Below are positions 46,337 to 56,427 of a stretch of 64,000 bases of DNA, in pieces. Position 1 is the first letter of the stretch; every line of letters starts with the position of its first letter. The notes beneath the pieces are model-generated. The model was not told the origin of the DNA. It did no database searches and worked only from the letters and a program-made list of their open reading frames with translations. Both the position numbers and the translations under genes were made by a program. Origin of the DNA: Pseudomonas rhodesiae (GTDB lineage Bacteria > Pseudomonadota > Gammaproteobacteria > Pseudomonadales > Pseudomonadaceae); contig NZ_VFEU01000002.1 of NCBI RefSeq assembly GCF_007858255.1, forward strand, positions 248,001-312,000, given 5' to 3'.

Positions 46337-47659
46337 ATGATCCATATCCCCAAAGCGGAATACACCCGACGCCGCAAGGCGCTCATGGCGCAGATGGAAC
46401 CCAACAGCATCGCGATCCTGCCAGCCGCCGCCGTAGCTATCCGCAATCGCGATGTGGAGCATGTTTACCGCCAGGACAGCGACTTCCAATACCTGAGCGG
46501 TTTCCCGGAACCAGAAGCAGTCATTGTGCTGATGCCCGGTCGTCAACATGGCGAGTACGTGCTGTTTTGCCGCGAGCGCAATGCCGAACGCGAGCTGTGG
46601 GACGGCCTGCGCGCCGGCACTGAAGGCGCGGTCCGTGACTTTGGCGCCGACGACGCCTTCCCCATCACCGATATCGACGACATCCTGCCGGGCCTCATTG
46701 AGGGCCGCGACCGCGTGTACTCGGCCATGGGCAGCAATGCCGAATTCGACCGGCATTTGATGGAATGGATCAACGTGATCCGCTCCAAGGCCCACCTGGG
46801 TGCCCAGCCCCCGAACGAATTCGTTGCCCTGGATCATTTGCTCCACGACATGCGCCTGTATAAATCGGCGGCGGAACTGAAGGTGATGCGCGAAGCTGCA
46901 CGGATTTCCTGCGCCGCCCATGTGCGAGCGATGCAGGCCAGCCGCGCTGGTTTGTACGAGTTCAGCCTGGAAGCCGAGCTGGACTACGAGTTCCGCAAGG
47001 GCGGCGCAAAGATGCCGGCCTATGGGTCTATCGTCGCTGCTGGTCGCAACAGCTGCATCCTGCACTACCAGCAAAATGACGCACTGCTCAAGGACGGCGA
47101 TCTGGTGTTGATCGACGCCGGTTGTGAAATCGACTGCTACGCCAGCGATATCACCCGCACCTGGCCGGTCAATGGCCGGTTTTCGCCGGAGCAGAAGGCG
47201 ATCTATGAAATCGTGCTGGCCTCCCAGGAGGCCGCGTTTGCGCAGATCGCCCCCAACAAGCATTGGAACCAGGCCCATGAGGCCACCGTGCAGGTGATCA
47301 CCGCCGGGCTGGTGACGCTGGGGTTGTTGCAAGGAGATGTCGACGAATTGATCGCCAGCGAAGCGTACAAAGCTTTCTATATGCACCGCGCCGGCCATTG
47401 GCTGGGCATGGATGTGCACGATGTGGGCGAGTACAAAGTGGGCGGTGAGTGGCGCGTGCTGGAAGTCGGCATGGCGCTGACGGTGGAACCGGGGATTTAT
47501 ATTTCGCCGGACAACCAGAACGTGGCAAAGAAATGGCGTGGCATTGGCGTGCGCATCGAGGACGACGTGGTGGTGACCAAGCAAGGCTGTGAAATCCTGA
47601 CCGGCGGCGTGCCCAAGACCGTCGCCGATATCGAAGCATTGATGGCGGCCGCCCGATGA
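46337..47659 (+). CDS. pepP: Xaa-Pro aminopeptidase P
   Basis: A 440-residue metallopeptidase that removes N-terminal residues before proline. The metal ligands are visible in order: Asp in LIDAGCEID, Asp in YASDITRTWPVNG, His in HRAGHWLGMDVHDVG, Glu in MALTVEPGIYI and Glu in GVRIEDDVVVT. The N-terminal 170 residues form the usual creatinase-like domain. Its stop overlaps the ubiH start by four bases, the classical pepP-ubiH coupling. Confidence 0.96.
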   Translation: MIHIPKAEYTRRRKALMAQMEPNSIAILPAAAVAIRNRDVEHVYRQDSDFQYLSGFPEPEAVIVLMPGRQHGEYVLFCRERNAERELWDGLRAGTEGAVRDFGADDAFPITDIDDILPGLIEGRDRVYSAMGSNAEFDRHLMEWINVIRSKAHLGAQPPNEFVALDHLLHDMRLYKSAAELKVMREAARISCAAHVRAMQASRAGLYEFSLEAELDYEFRKGGAKMPAYGSIVAAGRNSCILHYQQNDALLKDGDLVLIDAGCEIDCYASDITRTWPVNGRFSPEQKAIYEIVLASQEAAFAQIAPNKHWNQAHEATVQVITAGLVTLGLLQGDVDELIASEAYKAFYMHRAGHWLGMDVHDVGEYKVGGEWRVLEVGMALTVEPGIYISPDNQNVAKKWRGIGVRIEDDVVVTKQGCEILTGGVPKTVADIEALMAAAR

Positions 47660-48843
47660 GCCGGGTCAACCTGGCGATTATCGGCGGCGGCTTGGTGGGC
47701 GCCAGCCTGGCGCTGGCGTTGCAGGCCGGGGCCAAGGCGCGCGGTTGGAAGATCGTGCTGATCGAACCGTTCGCCCCCGGCGACAGTTACCAGCCCAGCT
47801 ACGACGCGCGCTCCTCGGCGCTGTCGTTTGGCGCTCGGCAGATCTACCAGCGGCTGGGCCTGTGGCAGGCCATTGCCCGCCGCGCCGAGCCGATCAAGCA
47901 GATTCATGTGTCGGACCGTGGGCGTTTTTCCACTGCGCGCTTGTCCGCCATGGAAGAGGGCGTGCCGGCCTTGGGCTATGTGGTGGAAAACGCCTGGCTG
48001 GGCCAGTGCCTGTGGCAAGGCCTGGACAGCGACGTGGTGAGCTGGCGCTGCCCCGCGCAAGTTACCCGCATGGTGCCGCTGCCCGATGGCTATCGCCTGA
48101 CCCTCGACGATGAAACCGAGCTGGAGTGCGACTTGGCCGTGCTGGCCGATGGCGGCCGTTCCGGTTTGCGCGAGCAACTGGGCGTCGGCGTGAAAACCCG
48201 GCCCTACAACCAGAGTGCGTTGATCGCCAATATCACCCCTAGTGAAGCCCATAACGGCGAAGCCTTCGAGCGCTTCACCGATGATGGTCCGATGGCTTTG
48301 CTGCCGTTGCCGGACAACCGCTGCGCGCTGGTGTGGACCCGTGTCGGCATGGACGCCCAGCGCCTGGCCGACCTTGACGAGCGCAGTTTTCTCAGCGAGT
48401 TGCAGGGCGTGTTCGGCTATCGCCTGGGCACACTCAAGCAGGTTGGCGCGCGTCATCTGTATCCGCTGACGTTGGTGGAAGCCGAAGAACAAGTGCGCTC
48501 GCACCTGGCCATAATCGGCAACGCCGCCCACAGCCTGCACCCGATTGCCGGACAGGGTTTCAACCTGTCCCTACGTGACGCCCATGCTTTAGCCGAAGCG
48601 CTGCTGGCTGGGCCGGCCGTGCCAGGCGATCTGGCGACCCTGCAAGCCTATCGTGACCGCCAACGTATGGACCAGAAGCTTACCGTGGGCTTCTCCGACC
48701 AGGTCACGCGCTTGTTCGGCAGCGCGCAACCCTTGGTGGCGCTGGGCCGCAATGTGGGCCTGCTGGGCCTGGATCTTCTACCGCCGGCCAAGCGCTGGTT
48801 TGCCCGTCAGGCCATGGGCCTGGGTACGCGCCCCGATGCGTAA
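47656..48843 (+). CDS. ubiH: UbiH: ubiquinone synthesis flavin hydroxylase
   Basis: A 395-residue FAD monooxygenase. NLAIIGGGLVGASLALAL is the dinucleotide fold, LADGGRSGLREQLG the DG motif and GNAAHSLHPIAGQGFNLSLRD the second FAD motif. UbiH hydroxylates the ring of the ubiquinone precursor at C1. Coupled to pepP upstream and overlapping the DUF4442 gene by eight bases. Confidence 0.93.
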   Translation: MSRVNLAIIGGGLVGASLALALQAGAKARGWKIVLIEPFAPGDSYQPSYDARSSALSFGARQIYQRLGLWQAIARRAEPIKQIHVSDRGRFSTARLSAMEEGVPALGYVVENAWLGQCLWQGLDSDVVSWRCPAQVTRMVPLPDGYRLTLDDETELECDLAVLADGGRSGLREQLGVGVKTRPYNQSALIANITPSEAHNGEAFERFTDDGPMALLPLPDNRCALVWTRVGMDAQRLADLDERSFLSELQGVFGYRLGTLKQVGARHLYPLTLVEAEEQVRSHLAIIGNAAHSLHPIAGQGFNLSLRDAHALAEALLAGPAVPGDLATLQAYRDRQRMDQKLTVGFSDQVTRLFGSAQPLVALGRNVGLLGLDLLPPAKRWFARQAMGLGTRPDA

Positions 48844-49321
48844 CTGGCTGATCGAGCGCCTGGGCAAGGCGCGCCTGTTGCGCTGGGTCATGACCCTGTA
48901 CCCGCCGTACCTGGGCGCGGGCATCAGCGTGCAGCACATGAGCGCCGACTTTCGGCACGTCAAAGTGCGTATGGGCCTGGGGTGGTACAACCGCAATTAT
49001 GTGGGAACGCAATTCGGCGGCAGCCTGTATTCGATGGTCGACCCGTTCTACATGCTGATGCTCATGGAGAACCTGGGGCGCGATTACATCGTCTGGGACA
49101 AAGCGGCCAGCATCGATTTCATCTCGCCGGGTAAAGGCCCGGTGTATGCCGAGTTTTTTATCGACGACACCTTGCTCGACGAGGTGCGTCGCCAGACCGA
49201 AGGGGGCGAGAAATACTTGCCCCACCTCAAGGTCCAGATTCATGACGGCTCCGGCACCCTGGTGGCGCGAGTCGACAAAACCCTTTACGTGCGGCGCAAG
49301 CCGCCAGCGAGACAGGCTTAA
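48836..49321 (+). CDS. DUF4442 hotdog-fold protein
   Basis: A 161-residue protein with YRNYVGTQFGG-like text (WYNRNYVGTQFGGSLYSM), the substrate-pocket region of hotdog-fold (PaaI/YiiD-like) thioesterases, and a second conserved stretch KAASIDFISPGKGPVYAEF. It belongs to the DUF4442 group; activity on acyl-CoA is possible but unproven. The start overlaps ubiH by eight bases and the stop lies three bases before ubiI, so it is locked inside the ubiquinone operon. Confidence 0.82.
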   Translation: MRNWLIERLGKARLLRWVMTLYPPYLGAGISVQHMSADFRHVKVRMGLGWYNRNYVGTQFGGSLYSMVDPFYMLMLMENLGRDYIVWDKAASIDFISPGKGPVYAEFFIDDTLLDEVRRQTEGGEKYLPHLKVQIHDGSGTLVARVDKTLYVRRKPPARQA

Positions 49322-49324
49322 AGC

Positions 49325-50548
49325 ATGGACATGCGCGCAGATGTGCTGATTGTCGGGGCCGGAATGGTCGGAAGCGCCCTGGCGCTGGCGTTGCAAGGCA
49401 GCGGCCTACAGGTGCTGCTGCTCGATGGCAGCCCGCTGAGTGTCAAGCCGTTCGACCGCGACGCGGCGTTCGAACCCCGTGTGAGCGCGTTGTCGGCCGC
49501 CAGCCAGCGCATTCTCGAGCGACTGGGTGCCTGGGACGGCATCGCCTCGCGCCGCGCCAGCCCCTATGGCCAGATGCAGGTGTGGGACGGCAGTGGCACG
49601 GGGCAGATCCACTTTTCGGCGGCCAGCGTGCACGCCGAGGTGCTCGGGCATATCGTCGAGAACCGCGTGGTTCAGGACGCTTTGCTCGACCGCCTGCACG
49701 ACTGCGACCTCGGGCTTTTGGCCAATGCGCGACTTGAGCAGATGCGGCGCTCCGGCGATGAATGGCTGCTGACCCTGGCCGATGGCCGCACGCTGCGGGC
49801 GCCGCTGGTGGTGGCTGCCGACGGAGCAAACTCCGCCGTTCGCCGCCTCACAGGCACCGCGACCCGTGAGTGGGATTACCTGCATCACGCCATCGTCACC
49901 AGCGTGCGCAGCAGCCAGCCGCACCAGCGCACGGCCTGGCAGCGCTTTACCGATACCGGCCCCCTGGCGTTTTTGCCGCTGGAGCGTGACGGCCAGCAGG
50001 ATTGGTGCTCGATTGTCTGGTCGACCACGCCGACTGAAGCCGAACGCTTGATGGCATTGGATGAAGACAGCTTCTGCCTTGAACTGGAGCGCGCCTTCGA
50101 AGGCCGCCTGGGCAGCGTGGTGAGCGCCGACCCGCGGGTGTGCGTGCCATTGCGCCAGCGCCATGCCAAACGCTACGTGGCTGAAGGCCTGGCGCTGATC
50201 GGCGATGCCGCCCACGTCATCCATCCGCTGGCGGGGCAGGGCGTGAACCTGGGGTTTCTCGACGCGGCGGTGCTGGCCGAAGTGCTACTGGCGGCCACTG
50301 AGCGCGGTGAGCGCCTGGCGGATGTGAAAGTGCTGAGCCGCTACGAGCGGCGCCGCATGCCGCATAACCTGGCGCTGATGGCCTCGATGGAGGGATTCGA
50401 GCGGTTGTTCCAGGCCGACCAACTGCCGCTGCGCTGGTTGCGCAATGCGGGCTTGAAAATGGTCGACCAGATGCCGGAAGCCAAAGCGCTGTTCGTGCGT
50501 CAGGCCCTGGGCTTAAGCGGGGACTTGCCGGAGTTGGCCAGGCCCTGA
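49325..50548 (+). CDS. ubiI: UbiI: ubiquinone C5 hydroxylase
   Basis: A 407-residue FAD monooxygenase, formerly VisC. VLIVGAGMVGSALALALQGSG, VVAADGANSAVRRLTG and GDAAHVIHPLAGQGVNLGFLD are the three FAD motifs. It adds the C5 hydroxyl during ubiquinone synthesis. It is a paralogue of the ubiH two genes upstream and the last gene of the operon. Confidence 0.92.
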   Translation: MDMRADVLIVGAGMVGSALALALQGSGLQVLLLDGSPLSVKPFDRDAAFEPRVSALSAASQRILERLGAWDGIASRRASPYGQMQVWDGSGTGQIHFSAASVHAEVLGHIVENRVVQDALLDRLHDCDLGLLANARLEQMRRSGDEWLLTLADGRTLRAPLVVAADGANSAVRRLTGTATREWDYLHHAIVTSVRSSQPHQRTAWQRFTDTGPLAFLPLERDGQQDWCSIVWSTTPTEAERLMALDEDSFCLELERAFEGRLGSVVSADPRVCVPLRQRHAKRYVAEGLALIGDAAHVIHPLAGQGVNLGFLDAAVLAEVLLAATERGERLADVKVLSRYERRRMPHNLALMASMEGFERLFQADQLPLRWLRNAGLKMVDQMPEAKALFVRQALGLSGDLPELARP

Positions 50549-50604
50549 ACGGGTCGTGCAACATCTGGTAACGCCTCCGCCGAGCGATTGATTGAGGTAC
50601 CAAA

Positions 50605-50641
50605 TGTGAGTCCTTATCATTTGCCCTCTATTTGCAAATGA
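50605..50641. promoter_or_regulatory. Fur-box-like site and inverted repeat before the iron-binding protein
   Basis: TGTGAGTCCTTATCA at 50605-50619 matches 10 of 14 defined positions of the TGATAATnATTATCA Fur consensus. It overlaps a perfect eight-base inverted repeat, TCATTTGC (50617-50624) and GCAAATGA (50634-50641). Both end just before the ATG at 50654, where Fur binding would block expression. Confidence 0.45.
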
Positions 50642-50653
50642 GAGACCGCCCCC

Positions 50654-51658
50654 ATGCTGGTACCCAAGCGCCTCCTGACTGCCCTGGCACTTACGCTCGT
50701 CGGCACCTGCGCCGCGCAGGCCGCTGATGAGGTGGTGGTCTACTCCTCGCGCATCGACGAACTGATCAAGCCGGTGTTCGACGCCTATACCCAAAAGACC
50801 GGCGTGAAGGTGAAGTTCATTACCGATAAGGAAGCCCCGCTGATGCAGCGCATCAAGGCCGAGGGTGAAAACGCCACCGCCGATCTGTTGCTCACCGTCG
50901 ACGCCGGCAACCTCTGGCAAGCCGAGCAAATGGGCATCCTGCAACCGTTCACCTCCCCGGTGATCGACAAGAACATTCCCCTTCAATACCGCTCATCGGC
51001 TCATGCCTGGACCGGCTTGAGCCTGCGCGCGCGGACCATCGCGTACTCCACCGACCGGGTCAAACCCAGCGATCTGACCACCTACGAAGCCCTGGCAGAC
51101 AAGCAGTGGGAAGGCCGCCTGTGCCTGCGCACGGCGAAAAAGGTCTACAACCAGTCCCTGACCGCGACCCTGATCGAAACCCACGGCGCGGCCAAGACCG
51201 AAGAAATCATCAAGGGCTGGGTCAATAACCTGTCTACCGACGTGTTCTCCGATGACATCGCCGTGTTGGAGGCCATCAATGCGGGCCAGTGCGATGTAGG
51301 CATCGTCAACACCTACTACTACGGCCGTCTGCACAAACAGAAGCCTGACCTGCCGGTAAAACTGTTCTGGCCCAACCAGGGCGACCGAGGCGTGCATGTG
51401 AACCTGTCTGGCATCGGCCTGACCAAATACGCGCCACATCCGGACGCGGCCAAGGCCCTGGTGGAGTGGATGACCACTCCTGAAGCACAGAGGATCTTCG
51501 CCGACGTGAACCAGGAGTTCCCGGCCAACCCGGCAGTGCCGCCGTCGGCCGAAGTGGCGACCTGGGGTAAGTTCGTTGCGGATACCCTGCCGGTGGAAGT
51601 CGCAGGTAAACGTCAGGCAGAAGCCATTCGGTTGATGGATCGCGCCGGCTGGAACTAA
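50654..51658 (+). CDS. Ferric iron ABC transporter, substrate-binding protein
   Basis: A 334-residue periplasmic protein with a signal peptide (cleavage after AQA). [20 protein letters not shown] at the N-terminus, [18 protein letters not shown] and the double tyrosine VNTYYYGRL are typical of FbpA/FutA-type Fe3+ binders, in which tyrosines ligate iron. The permease follows after a REP pair. Full length. Confidence 0.92.
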   Translation: MLVPKRLLTALALTLVGTCAAQAADEVVVYSSRIDELIKPVFDAYTQKTGVKVKFITDKEAPLMQRIKAEGENATADLLLTVDAGNLWQAEQMGILQPFTSPVIDKNIPLQYRSSAHAWTGLSLRARTIAYSTDRVKPSDLTTYEALADKQWEGRLCLRTAKKVYNQSLTATLIETHGAAKTEEIIKGWVNNLSTDVFSDDIAVLEAINAGQCDVGIVNTYYYGRLHKQKPDLPVKLFWPNQGDRGVHVNLSGIGLTKYAPHPDAAKALVEWMTTPEAQRIFADVNQEFPANPAVPPSAEVATWGKFVADTLPVEVAGKRQAEAIRLMDRAGWN

Positions 51659-51689
51659 GTACAATTTGTAGGACGCCGCAGATTTAACT

Positions 51690-51776
51690 GTGGGAGGGGG
51701 CTTGCCCCCGATGGTGGTGGATCAGTCACTGATCAGTAGACTGACACTCCGCCATCGGGGGCAAGCCCCCTCCCAC
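51690..51776. repeat. REP palindrome pair inside the iron transporter operon
   Basis: GTGGGAGGGGGCTTGCCCCC and its complement ending CCCCCTCCCAC flank a core with CAGTCACTGATCAGT. Unlike the other REP pairs here, it lies between two genes on the same strand. Confidence 0.92.
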
Positions 51777-51822
51777 ATTGGGTTGCGGTGATTTCAAGAT
51801 ATTCATTACCGAGAGCCCCCCT

Positions 51823-53439
51823 TTGGCCCACCCCGCCCAACGCCGCTGGTACCTGCCGGTCTTTACCGTCGCCGCCCTGGTGCTGCTGCCGCTGAGCGTG
51901 CTGGTGTTGTCCTGGCAAAGCATCGACGCGCAAATCTGGTCTCACCTCTGGGATACCCAGATGCCACGCCTGCTGGGCAATACCCTCACGTTGGTGCTGG
52001 GTGTGGGCGTAGGCGTGACGCTGCTGGGGGTTAGCCTGGCCTGGCTGACCAGTCTCTGCGAATTTCCCGGACGGCGCTGGCTCGACTGGGCATTGATGTT
52101 GCCTTTCGCCATTCCGGCTTATGTGCTGGCTTTTGTCTTTGTCGGCTTGCTGGACTTTTCGGGTCCGGTGCAGACGCTGCTGCGTGAGTGGTTCGGTACG
52201 GGCCTGCGCCTGCCCCGGGTGCGTTCCACCAGTGGCGTGATCATCGTGTTGGTGCTGGTGTTCTATCCCTATGTCTACCTATTGGCACGCACCGCGTTCC
52301 TGGCCCAGGGCAAGGGCTTGATGGAAGCCGCGCGGGTGCTGGGGCAATCGCCCTGGCAGGCGTTCTGGCGTGTGGCGCTGCCCATGGCGCGACCGGCAAT
52401 CGGGGCGGGTGTGGCCCTGGCCCTGATGGAGACCCTGGCGGATTTTGGCGCCGTGTCGGTGTTCAACTTCGATACGTTCACCACCGCCATCTACAAGACG
52501 TGGTACGGATTTTTCAGCCTGTCCAGCGCAGCCCAGCTGGCTAGCTTGTTGCTGCTGGTGGTTATGCTGGTGCTCTACGGTGAGCGCCGCGCGCGAGGTG
52601 CCAGCCGCCCCAGCAATGAACGGCCGCGGAGCAAGGCGCTGTATCACCTGCGAGGGTTCAAAGCGGCGGCGGCGAGTACCTGGTGCGGGCTGGTATTTGC
52701 GTGCGCCTTTGTGATTCCGCTGCTGCAGCTGGTGGCTTGGTTCTGGCAACGCGGTCGCTTCGACCTGGATGAGCGCTACGCCGGCTTGATCGTCCACACC
52801 CTGTATCTCGGCGGTATCGCGGCGCTGATTACTGTGAGCGTGGCCTTGGTGCTGGCCTTCGCCAATCGTCTGTCGCCGACTCGGACGATTCGTTCCGGGA
52901 TCAGCCTGGCCAATGTGGGCTATGCCTTGCCGGGGTCGGTGCTGGCGGTGTCGATCATGTTGGCCTTCAGCTATCTGGACCGCGAACTGGTGGTGCCGCT
53001 GTCTGGCTGGCTGGGCGGTGGGGGCAGACCGTTGCTGCTCGGTAGCCTCGCCGCGTTGGTGCTGGCGTATCTGGTGCGCTTCCTGGCGGTTGCGTTCGGG
53101 CCGTTGGAAAACAGCCTGGCGCGAATCCGTCCGTCGTTGCCGGAGGCTGCGCGCAGCCTGGGTGTGAGTGGTCCGCGACTGTTTTGCAAAGTGTATCTGC
53201 CGCTGTTGCTTCCCGGCGCCTTGAGCGCGGCGTTGTTGGTGTTTGTCGATGTGCTCAAGGAAATGCCCGCGACCCTGCTGATGCGCCCGTTCGGCTGGGA
53301 CACGCTGGCGGTACGCGTGTTTGAAATGACCAGTGAGGGCGAGTGGGCGCGGGCCTCTCTGCCGGCATTGACGCTGGTGTTGGTGGGGCTGCTGCCGGTC
53401 ATCGGGCTGATCCGTCGTTCAGCTCGGCAAATCGGTTAG
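51823..53439 (+). CDS. Ferric iron ABC transporter, fused permease
   Basis: A 538-residue inner-membrane protein formed by two tandem permease domains of the FbpB type. Each carries an EAA loop: [20 protein letters not shown] in the first and [20 protein letters not shown] in the second. About twelve helices. The most likely start is TTG at 51823 ([10 protein letters not shown]); the frame remains open into the REP pair, but that would add implausible residues. The cognate ATPase is not in the window. Confidence 0.9.
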   Translation: MAHPAQRRWYLPVFTVAALVLLPLSVLVLSWQSIDAQIWSHLWDTQMPRLLGNTLTLVLGVGVGVTLLGVSLAWLTSLCEFPGRRWLDWALMLPFAIPAYVLAFVFVGLLDFSGPVQTLLREWFGTGLRLPRVRSTSGVIIVLVLVFYPYVYLLARTAFLAQGKGLMEAARVLGQSPWQAFWRVALPMARPAIGAGVALALMETLADFGAVSVFNFDTFTTAIYKTWYGFFSLSSAAQLASLLLLVVMLVLYGERRARGASRPSNERPRSKALYHLRGFKAAAASTWCGLVFACAFVIPLLQLVAWFWQRGRFDLDERYAGLIVHTLYLGGIAALITVSVALVLAFANRLSPTRTIRSGISLANVGYALPGSVLAVSIMLAFSYLDRELVVPLSGWLGGGGRPLLLGSLAALVLAYLVRFLAVAFGPLENSLARIRPSLPEAARSLGVSGPRLFCKVYLPLLLPGALSAALLVFVDVLKEMPATLLMRPFGWDTLAVRVFEMTSEGEWARASLPALTLVLVGLLPVIGLIRRSARQIG

Positions 53440-53594
53440 GTGCCAGTCCTACGGCTTGCGGCTACAATGCGCGGCATTCGGTGCGGTCCATCCTTCGGAT
53501 CGGCGCGCTGAGCGTCATGCAGACCTTGTCGTTCAAGGCCTCCAGCACGCTTGGTAACGCTGCGCACCTTCGCCAAGCCCGGAAGGAGAAACCC

Positions 53595-54677
53595 ATGGGA
53601 CAGCGTACGCCTCTGTATGACCTGCATCTCGCCCTCGGCGCGAAAATGGTCGATTTTGGCGGTTGGGATATGCCTTTGCACTACGGCTCGCAAGTTGAAG
53701 AGCACCATCAGGTGCGACGCGACTGCGGGGTGTTCGATGTATCTCATATGACCGTGATCGATGTCACAGGCCCCCAGGCCAAGGAATGGCTCCAGCACCT
53801 GCTGGCCAATGATGTCGGTCGTTTGCATGGCTGCGGCCATGCGTTGTACAGCGCCATGCTCAACGAGCGGGGCGGTGTGGTGGACGACATGATCGTGTAC
53901 CGCACCGAAACCGGTTACCGGCTGGTGGTCAACGCCGCCACCCGTGACCAGGACATGGCCTGGATGCAGGCGCAACTGGGCGAGTACCAAGCGCAACTGC
54001 GTGAACGGCCGGAACTGGCGATGCTGGCCATTCAAGGCCCCCAGGCCCGGCATAAAATTGCCGAGCTGGTCACTCAGTCGCGTGGCGCCTTGATTCATCA
54101 ACTCAAGCCTTTCGAAGGCCAGGCCGATGGCGATTGGTTTATCGCCCGCACGGGTTACACCGGCGAAGACGGCCTGGAAATTGTGCTGCCTGCCGATCAG
54201 GCGCCGGGTTTCTTCAACGACCTTGTTGGCGCCGGCATCTCGCCCATCGGCCTGGGCGCTCGTGACACGTTGCGCCTTGAGGCCGGTATGAACCTCTATG
54301 GCCAGGACATCCACCAAGACGTCTCGCCCCTGGCAGCCAATATGGCTTGGAGCATCGCCTGGGAGCCGGCCGAGCGCAATTTCATCGGTCGCGCCGCGCT
54401 GGAAGCAGAGCAGGCGGCGGGTGTGCAGTTCAAATTGGTGGGGCTGGTGCTGGAAGAACGTGGGGTTTTACGCGCTCATCAGGTGGTTCGTATCGCCAAT
54501 GTTGGCGAAGGGGAGATCACCAGTGGTAGTTTCTCTCCTACGCTGAGCAAATCCATTGCCCTGGCGCGTGTACCGAAGGCAACCGCCGACCGGGCCGAAG
54601 TGGAAATCCGCGGCAAGTGGTACCCGGTTCGAGTGGTCAAACCGACCTTCGTACGTCATGGCAAAACCTTGATCTAA
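53595..54677 (+). CDS. gcvT: Glycine cleavage system T protein (aminomethyltransferase)
   Basis: A 360-residue tetrahydrofolate-dependent enzyme that takes the methylene group from the lipoylated H protein. [31 protein letters not shown] and [10 protein letters not shown] are family motifs. GGAAGGAGAA directly precedes the ATG at 53595 and excludes the longer frame, which runs back through the leader into the iron permease. Full length. Confidence 0.95.
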   Translation: MGQRTPLYDLHLALGAKMVDFGGWDMPLHYGSQVEEHHQVRRDCGVFDVSHMTVIDVTGPQAKEWLQHLLANDVGRLHGCGHALYSAMLNERGGVVDDMIVYRTETGYRLVVNAATRDQDMAWMQAQLGEYQAQLRERPELAMLAIQGPQARHKIAELVTQSRGALIHQLKPFEGQADGDWFIARTGYTGEDGLEIVLPADQAPGFFNDLVGAGISPIGLGARDTLRLEAGMNLYGQDIHQDVSPLAANMAWSIAWEPAERNFIGRAALEAEQAAGVQFKLVGLVLEERGVLRAHQVVRIANVGEGEITSGSFSPTLSKSIALARVPKATADRAEVEIRGKWYPVRVVKPTFVRHGKTLI

Positions 54678-54728
54678 CTATTCCGGCGGGCCAATGGCCG
54701 CTGACATTTCTTCTTGAGGACACAGACA

Positions 54729-55112
54729 ATGAGCAATATCCCAGCCGACCTGCGTTTTGCCGAGAGTCATGAATGGGCCCGTTTGGAAGCTGACGGCACG
54801 GTGACCGTCGGTATTTCCGATCACGCCCAGGAAGCGTTGGGGGATGTGGTGTTTGTTGAGTTGGCTGAGGTGGGCGCCACGTTCGCGGCCGGTGGCCAGG
54901 CGGGGGTGGTTGAGTCGGTGAAAGCGGCTTCGGATATCTACGCCCCGATCGCAGGTGAAGTGACTGCCGTCAACGAGGAATTGAGCGGTAGCCCTGAACT
55001 GCTGAACTCCGACCCGTACGCGGCATGGATCTTCAAGCTCAAGCCAAGCAATCCGGCTGAGTTGGACAAGCTGCTGGATGCCGCCGGCTACAAAGCTTCC
55101 ATCGGCGAATAA
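54729..55112 (+). CDS. gcvH: Glycine cleavage system H protein
   Basis: A 127-residue lipoyl carrier. The lipoylated lysine is in [33 protein letters not shown] opens the family fold. GAGGA precedes the ATG at 54729. It shuttles the aminomethyl group from P to T protein. The gcvP gene that often follows is absent; a convergent aminotransferase is found instead. Confidence 0.95.
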   Translation: MSNIPADLRFAESHEWARLEADGTVTVGISDHAQEALGDVVFVELAEVGATFAAGGQAGVVESVKAASDIYAPIAGEVTAVNEELSGSPELLNSDPYAAWIFKLKPSNPAELDKLLDAAGYKASIGE

Positions 55113-55121
55113 CGCACGTCT

Positions 55122-55154
55122 CATGTGGGAGGGCGACAATTCCTTCCCACATTG
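55122..55154. repeat. REP-like hairpin between convergent genes
   Basis: ATGTGGGA (55123-55130) pairs perfectly with TCCCACAT (55145-55152) around GGGCGACAATTCCT. It resembles a degenerate REP unit and lies between gcvH and the aminotransferase, where it may end transcription from both sides. Confidence 0.55.
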
Positions 55155-55166
55155 AGCCGTGAGTGT

Positions 55167-56309
55167 TCAGCTCGCCGTCAAGACGGCCTTTACCGCCGCC
55201 ACCGAGCGCTCCACATCCGCCTCCGTCATCGCCGTGAACATCGGCAACGACACGATCAAGCGCCCGACCTTTTCCGCCACCGGGAACATGCCTTCCTTGA
55301 ACCCCTGCGCCCGATACAGGCTCAGCAGGTGGATCGGCGGGTAGTGATAGCCAATGCCAACACCGTGGGCCTGCATCCGCTCCATAAATGTGGCGCGGGC
55401 GGGCAAACCGTCCTGGCGTTCCGGCAGCACGAGTTGGAACAGGTGCCAGTTGCTGTTTTCGAAGTCGGCCGGCGGCAGTTGCGCCCCGTACTTTTCTTCG
55501 AAGTCACTGCCAAAACAGTTGAAGTAGTGACGCGCAAGATTCTGGCGATGGGCAGTGATCTGCTCGATATGAGCGAATTGTCCCAACCCAATGGCGGCAG
55601 CGATGTCGGTCATATTGAACTTGCCGCCTAGTACATCCACATCCAGACCGTCGAAGCCGGTACGGGTCACGCCCTGCAGGCGGTACTTTTCGGCCAGCCG
55701 CGCCTCATCGGCATTGTTCAGCACCAGGCAGCCGCCCTCGGAGCAGGTAATGTTCTTGTTTGCCTGGAAACTGAACGACACGAAATCTCCAGTGGCGCCG
55801 ATGCGCTCGCCGTCCCAGGTAGAGCCCAGCGCCTGGGCGGCATCTTCGACGATACGCAAGTTGTACTTATTGGCCAGTGCATAAAGCATCGGCATGTCCA
55901 GCGGCAAACCGGCCAGATAGACAGGAATGATTGCCTTGGTGCGTGGTGTGATCGCGGCTTCCACCTGGGCCAGGTCGATATTACGGGTAACAGGGTCGAT
56001 ATCGGCGAATACCGGTGTGGCGCCGACTTCCAGAATGACGTTGGCGGTGGCTACCCAAGAGATCGGTGTAGTGATGACTTCATCGCCCGGCCCGATGCCC
56101 GCGATGCGCAAGGCAATCTCCATGGTGCAGGTGCCGGAGTTGAACGTGCGCACCGGACGGCCGCCAAAATATTCCGACAGTTGCGCCTCGAACGCCTGCA
56201 CCTTCGGCCCACTGGTGATCCAGCCGGAGCGCAATACGTCGCCTACCGCCGAAATGGTGGCTTCATCGATGGTGGGTTTGGAAAACGGCAGGAAAGGCTG
56301 TTGGCTCAT
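55167..56309 (-). CDS. DegT/DnrJ/EryC1/StrS family aminotransferase
   Basis: A 380-residue PLP enzyme of the sugar aminotransferase family. RSGWITSGPKVQAFEAQLSE, NSGTCTMEIALRIAGIGPGDEVITTPISW, RIVEDAAQALGSTW and SFSFQANKNITCSEGG follow in family order; the lysine in QANKN is the PLP anchor. These enzymes aminate keto-sugars for surface polysaccharides or antibiotics. No sugar nucleotide genes are nearby, so the substrate is open. The ATG at 56309 fits the family. Confidence 0.9.
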   Translation of the reverse strand: MSQQPFLPFSKPTIDEATISAVGDVLRSGWITSGPKVQAFEAQLSEYFGGRPVRTFNSGTCTMEIALRIAGIGPGDEVITTPISWVATANVILEVGATPVFADIDPVTRNIDLAQVEAAITPRTKAIIPVYLAGLPLDMPMLYALANKYNLRIVEDAAQALGSTWDGERIGATGDFVSFSFQANKNITCSEGGCLVLNNADEARLAEKYRLQGVTRTGFDGLDVDVLGGKFNMTDIAAAIGLGQFAHIEQITAHRQNLARHYFNCFGSDFEEKYGAQLPPADFENSNWHLFQLVLPERQDGLPARATFMERMQAHGVGIGYHYPPIHLLSLYRAQGFKEGMFPVAEKVGRLIVSLPMFTAMTEADVERSVAAVKAVLTAS

Positions 56310-56427
56310 GACGATGACGGCATCCGTTCTGATTGGCGATGGTGGTGAGGCGTGTGCGCACCGGCATGGTTGCACGGTTCGACTGAATATAGCCTGTCGC
56401 CTGTGAATGAATCGTCACCTTACGGGC

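Noticed and set aside
51778..51822. Longer start of the iron permease at a TTG next to the REP pair
   Set aside because: It begins directly at the repeat end with no ribosome site and adds residues not expected before [10 protein letters not shown].
53343..53594. 84-residue N-terminal extension of gcvT
   Set aside because: It overlaps the iron permease end, and the internal ATG at 53595 has a strong GGAAGGAG site and the family N-terminus.
53440..53594. Glycine riboswitch before gcvT
   Set aside because: The leader is only about 155 bases and I could not find the paired conserved glycine aptamer cores; a covariance-model search would be decisive.
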